Of a stretch of DNA of 64,000 nt, positions 61,620-64,000 are shown piece after piece. The translations under genes and the position numbers were made by a program. The notes beneath the pieces were generated by a model. It saw only the letters and a list, made by a program, of their open reading frames with translations. It was not told where the DNA came from and did no database searches. The DNA comes from Neolewinella agarilytica. Lineage in GTDB: Bacteria; Bacteroidota; Bacteroidia; Chitinophagales; Saprospiraceae. Position 1 is the stretch's first letter. Each line of letters opens with the position of its first letter. The DNA is taken from the NCBI RefSeq assembly GCF_900110645.1, contig NZ_FOFB01000009.1, positions 148,674 to 212,673 of the forward strand. Reading direction: 5' to 3'.

Positions 61620-63122
61620 ATGCCCAACAATCCTTCCCCATCCACCCTCTACCGCGACGCCGCCATCCAGGACATGATGGGCAGCCCTCCCGGTTGGCTG
61701 CTGCACTCCGGGCTCACGGCCATCGCCGTGGTGTTCATCGTGGCGCTGGGGCTCGCCGCCCTCATCCGCTACCCGGAAAAGGTTGAAGCGCCTTTCCTGT
61801 TGCAAACCGAGAAGATTCCTTTGGCGCTACACGCAGGTGCAATGAATGTCATCGATACCGTCTTCGCCACAAGCGGAGCCCCGGTGACTCCCGGCGATAC
61901 CCTGCTCGTATTTCAAAGTGAAGCAGACTGGCGCCCCGTCCGAGACCTCGATCGGTGGCTTACTACAGTGGAGCAAGATCTATCACCGGAGCTATTTCAA
62001 GAAACCCCTTCCCAACCGAGCGCTTCGCGGCTGCCTACGGCGGTCCCACGGGGGAGGGCTATTGAAAACTTTGGACGTTTTAACGAAAAACGATTGATGT
62101 CAGTTGATCCTACGACTGGTCTCCAGTCACACCTCCAACGTCTGCCACGTCTCCCCTCTCCTTCGGAGAGGGGCCGGGGGAGAGGTCTTGGAAGCCGGAG
62201 CTGCGGTTTCCCCTCCACCATCCAAACTCCCCTCACCACGCTAAATACCCTCCTCAACGCCCATCAAACCTACCTCCAAACCAACGGCCTCACCGCCGAA
62301 ATCACCGCCTACGAACGTGAAATCGCCGACGCCCAGCGCCTCAGCCAATCCCTTAACCGCCAGGTGGACCTCTACGAACAAGAACTCGACTATCAGCAAC
62401 GGCAAACTGACCGGATGCAGGGACTGGAACAGGAAGGCATCGTCAGCACCCAGGACGCCGAGCAAGTAGCTGCCCAGACCATTGCCGCCCGCCGGCAGCG
62501 GGAGGTCCTGGTAAGCAGCGACATCCAGAACCAGCTACGCGTCCAGCAGCTTCGCCAGCAAATTCTCCAACGGAAGCTCGCTCATCGCGAGCAACTGGCC
62601 GATTTCGATCGCCAACTACGCACCCAGTTAAAACTGCTGCGCACGGCACTGACTGAGTACCGAGACCGTTATTTTCTCATCGCCCGCGAAGCCGGAACCC
62701 TCACTTGGCAACCTACCGTCCGGGAGCAGGCTACGGTGAGCCCCTCCGAACCACTCGGTTTCCTACGGGGAGATGACGGCGACGCCAAAACGATGGTGGC
62801 CCGCCTGCAACTCCCGTCCCTCGGTCAGGGAAAAATCGAGCTTGGCGACCGCGTCATCCTCGACTTCGCCGCCTACCCCTCCCGCGAATACGGTCAGGTG
62901 GAAGGCTCCCTGCGTACCCTCGACCCCATCGCTCTGCCCGACCAGCAGGGCAACTACCTTCGGCTGGCCACCGTCGCCCTGCCCGATACCCTGGTCACCT
63001 CTTACGGCAAAACACTGCCCTTTCAATATAACCTGGCGGGCACCGCCCGCATCATCACCGCTGACCGCAGCCTGCTGGCGCGGTTGTTTGATCAATTCCT
63101 GAACCTTACTAAAAACACTTAA
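61620..63122 (+). CDS. HlyD-family membrane fusion protein
   Basis: 500 residues. One N-terminal membrane helix (about 24-46, LLHSGLTAIAVVFIVALGLAAL), a lipoyl/barrel part (ALHAGAMNVIDTVFATSGAPVTPGDTLLVF), a long coiled coil (about 205-345, AEITAYEREIADAQRLSQSL ...) and a C-terminal beta-barrel (LPSLGQGKIELGDRVILDF). It is the periplasmic partner of the C39 exporter. Two repeat-derived stretches are visible: LALHAGA, from a dispersed-motif copy, and a stretch PRLPSPSERGRGRGLGSR (about 175-195) from a hairpin repeat, just before the coiled coil. Confidence 0.9.
   Translation: MPNNPSPSTLYRDAAIQDMMGSPPGWLLHSGLTAIAVVFIVALGLAALIRYPEKVEAPFLLQTEKIPLALHAGAMNVIDTVFATSGAPVTPGDTLLVFQSEADWRPVRDLDRWLTTVEQDLSPELFQETPSQPSASRLPTAVPRGRAIENFGRFNEKRLMSVDPTTGLQSHLQRLPRLPSPSERGRGRGLGSRSCGFPSTIQTPLTTLNTLLNAHQTYLQTNGLTAEITAYEREIADAQRLSQSLNRQVDLYEQELDYQQRQTDRMQGLEQEGIVSTQDAEQVAAQTIAARRQREVLVSSDIQNQLRVQQLRQQILQRKLAHREQLADFDRQLRTQLKLLRTALTEYRDRYFLIAREAGTLTWQPTVREQATVSPSEPLGFLRGDDGDAKTMVARLQLPSLGQGKIELGDRVILDFAAYPSREYGQVEGSLRTLDPIALPDQQGNYLRLATVALPDTLVTSYGKTLPFQYNLAGTARIITADRSLLARLFDQFLNLTKNT
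61823..61842 (-). repeat. Dispersed 20-bp motif, copy 19 (in coding DNA)
   Basis: TTGCACCTGCGTGTAGCGCC in the HlyD gene, encoding ALHAGA. Confidence 0.6.
62153..62190. repeat. Hairpin repeat inside the HlyD gene
   Basis: CCCCTCTC-CTTCG-GAGAGGGG followed by CCGGGGGAGAGG. Such CTTCGG-looped, C/G-rich repeats are normally intergenic in Bacteroidota. Here it is read in frame as PSPSERGRGRG. Confidence 0.8.
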
Positions 63123-63124
63123 TT

Positions 63125-63457
63125 ATGGCTTTTATTGACACATTCTACCAACTCGAACGCCTCGCTTACCTCATCCAGCGCAAAGCCACTGGCTCCCCCA
63201 CTGAACTGGCTGCGAAGCTGGAGGTTTCTCCTCGTACGGTGCACAACCTCTTAGAGCAGTTGCGAAACTGGGGTGCGGAGATCGCTTATTGCCGGGAGCG
63301 GTGTAGTTATTACTATGTACAGCCGATTAATCTTTGTTTTTCGGTGATTCAGCCAGCTGAAGATGCGCGGAAAATTACGGGAGGGCGTAAGAATATTTCA
63401 AGTTTTTTGCTGGATGCAGAATTTTTGCGGTGGGGAGGTGCTTCTTTGTATTGTTGA
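63125..63457 (+). CDS. HTH-domain protein with double-glycine motif
   Basis: 110 residues, starting two bases after the HlyD stop. The N-terminal winged helix-turn-helix of HTH_11/DeoR type is at about 5-65 (LERLAYLIQRKATGSPTELAAKLEVSPRTVHNLLEQL). Residues 69-87 (NLCFSVIQPAEDARKITGG) end in a double glycine with Ile at -4, as in leader peptides of C39-processed substrates. A 23-residue tail with WGG and a terminal Cys follows. It may be a local regulator whose C-terminus is or was a substrate of the adjacent exporter. HTH assignment is firm; the cleavage idea is inference. Confidence 0.72.
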   Translation: MAFIDTFYQLERLAYLIQRKATGSPTELAAKLEVSPRTVHNLLEQLRNWGAEIAYCRERCSYYYVQPINLCFSVIQPAEDARKITGGRKNISSFLLDAEFLRWGGASLYC

Positions 63458-63531
63458 TCGAGGTGATCGACGGCCGGGGTATGCTGAAAACCGGGATTAA
63501 ACAGAGTAGGCAACGACTAAATCGTGTTATC

Positions 63532-63720
63532 ATGAAAATGACAAGTACTTTCGAGCAGTTTGTAACTGCCAAAATTAATAATGACGTTTTATCCAAGATT
63601 TCTGGCGGTATCTCTCAGGAGGATTTTGACGCTGTTATGGCGCACCTATTTGTAAATAATCGTGCTCAGTACGAAATTGTAAAGCAGATGGCTCAAGATG
63701 GTATGATAAATATTGAGTAA
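63532..63720 (+). CDS. Double-glycine leader peptide (candidate exporter substrate)
   Basis: 62 residues. The leader-like part is 1-26 (TFEQFVTAKINNDVLSKISGG at its end) with GG at 25-26 and hydrophobic residues at -4 (Ile), -7 (Leu) and -12 (Ile), the spacing recognised by C39 peptidases. The 36-residue remainder (ISQEDFDAVMAHLFVNNRAQ...) is amphipathic and acidic, without Cys, so it shows no lantibiotic or disulfide pattern. ATG 63532 is preferred; ATG 63538 is two codons later. Its position 75 bases after the HTH gene in a C39/HlyD cluster supports a secreted peptide, whether bacteriocin, signal or other. Confidence 0.65.
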   Translation: MKMTSTFEQFVTAKINNDVLSKISGGISQEDFDAVMAHLFVNNRAQYEIVKQMAQDGMINIE

Positions 63721-63850
63721 GTTCCCAAAAAACATAGTTGACATTACCTTTCTTACTTCTGCAGTTTAATCGCTAAGTAAATGTCTTGGGTTTTGGAAAT
63801 ATGTTTTAAATTAAGGCTCAGGCAGATGAGGGTCGGTGAAAATTTAGATC

Positions 63851-63880
63851 TTGTCAGCCTGGGCCATGTTTTTATATTTG
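63851..63880 (+). promoter_or_regulatory. Promoter reading out of the window
   Basis: TTG (63851-63853), 19-base spacer, TATATTTG (63873-63880): a good -33/-7 pair, probably for a gene beyond position 64000. Confidence 0.55.
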
Positions 63881-63907
63881 TGGTACTTTGTACTGAATTT
63901 TTCATTT

Positions 63908-63921
63908 AGAGCATGTCTAAA
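63908..63921 (+). repeat. Possible mobile-element end
   Basis: AGAGCATGTCTAAA matches 13 of 14 bases of the arm at 31275-31288 (minus strand). Confidence 0.35.
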
Positions 63922-64000
63922 AATTTGAGTCTCGGTTTCTACTGATCGACGAAAGAACCATCTGAATATTGGCCGCTAGAATGAATCCTGCCGAATTTTC

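Larger units (their letters stand above)
63721..64000. other. AT-rich end region
   Basis: 280 bases with no complete gene. A promoter-like pair (63851-63880) and an element-end-like sequence (63908-63921) are the only features seen. Confidence 0.45.

Overview
The window is a stretch of a Bacteroidota chromosome. Lewinella/Neolewinella or a near relative in the Saprospirales is the best fit. That is an inference from gene content: four proteins with type IX secretion C-terminal tails, a GldN-like protein, a DUF1573 protein, TAnnTTTG-type -7 promoter elements, and a moderately high GC content. No rRNA, CRISPR array, plasmid origin or complete prophage is visible. There is one intact tRNA gene, tRNA-Ala(GGC), on the minus strand near 15.5 kb.

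Layout. 0.2-5.5 kb: secreted astacin-like protease, GT39-type glycosyltransferase, GNAT acetyltransferase, DNA polymerase IV. 5.9-10.1 kb: an AT-richer island with two large T9SS-exported proteins, one an M43-type metalloprotease with a dockerin-like pair. 10.6-14.6 kb: DegT-type sugar aminotransferase and three hypothetical envelope proteins. 14.8-15.6 kb: tRNA-Ala followed by two tRNA-tail copies interleaved with an intact GIY-YIG gene and an internally deleted copy of it. 15.8-21 kb: DUF1573 protein, a conserved hypothetical translationally coupled to a LytTR membrane regulator, a membrane protein, and P5C dehydrogenase. 21-22.3 kb: a REP-associated tyrosine transposase flanked by its palindromic repeats. 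22.4-30.1 kb: a beta-glucan locus (clan GH-A hydrolase, GH94/GH161-type phosphorylase, GH17 lipoprotein, GPH-type sugar symporter). 30.2-35.1 kb: GldN-like protein, T9SS endonuclease I, lipoprotein, membrane protein. 35.7-40.2 kb: two paralogous AraC regulators around an aldehyde dehydrogenase/DUF779 pair. 40.6-57.3 kb: hydrolases, transporters, an MCE lipoprotein, an enolase-superfamily epimerase, cobalamin-dependent methionine synthase, a GH88 lipoprotein and an S41 protease. 57.5-63.7 kb: a hypothetical protein, then a C39-peptidase ABC exporter, its HlyD partner, an HTH protein with a double-glycine motif, and a 62-residue double-glycine peptide. The last four look like a peptide maturation and export system that may continue past the window.

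The most distinctive feature is repeat content. A 20-bp non-palindromic motif (consensus TTGCACCTGCGKCYGCGCCC) occurs about 19 times in both orientations, between genes, in signal-peptide regions and inside conserved enzymes. Methionine synthase carries in-frame copies of it and of a 38-bp palindromic repeat that also occurs between genes. The HlyD gene carries a hairpin repeat in frame. About ten arrays of unrelated 7-8 bp units, several foldback elements and a REP/RAYT system complete the picture. The repeats in coding DNA resemble in principle the palindromic elements in Rickettsia proteins, but I recognise none of these families as described.
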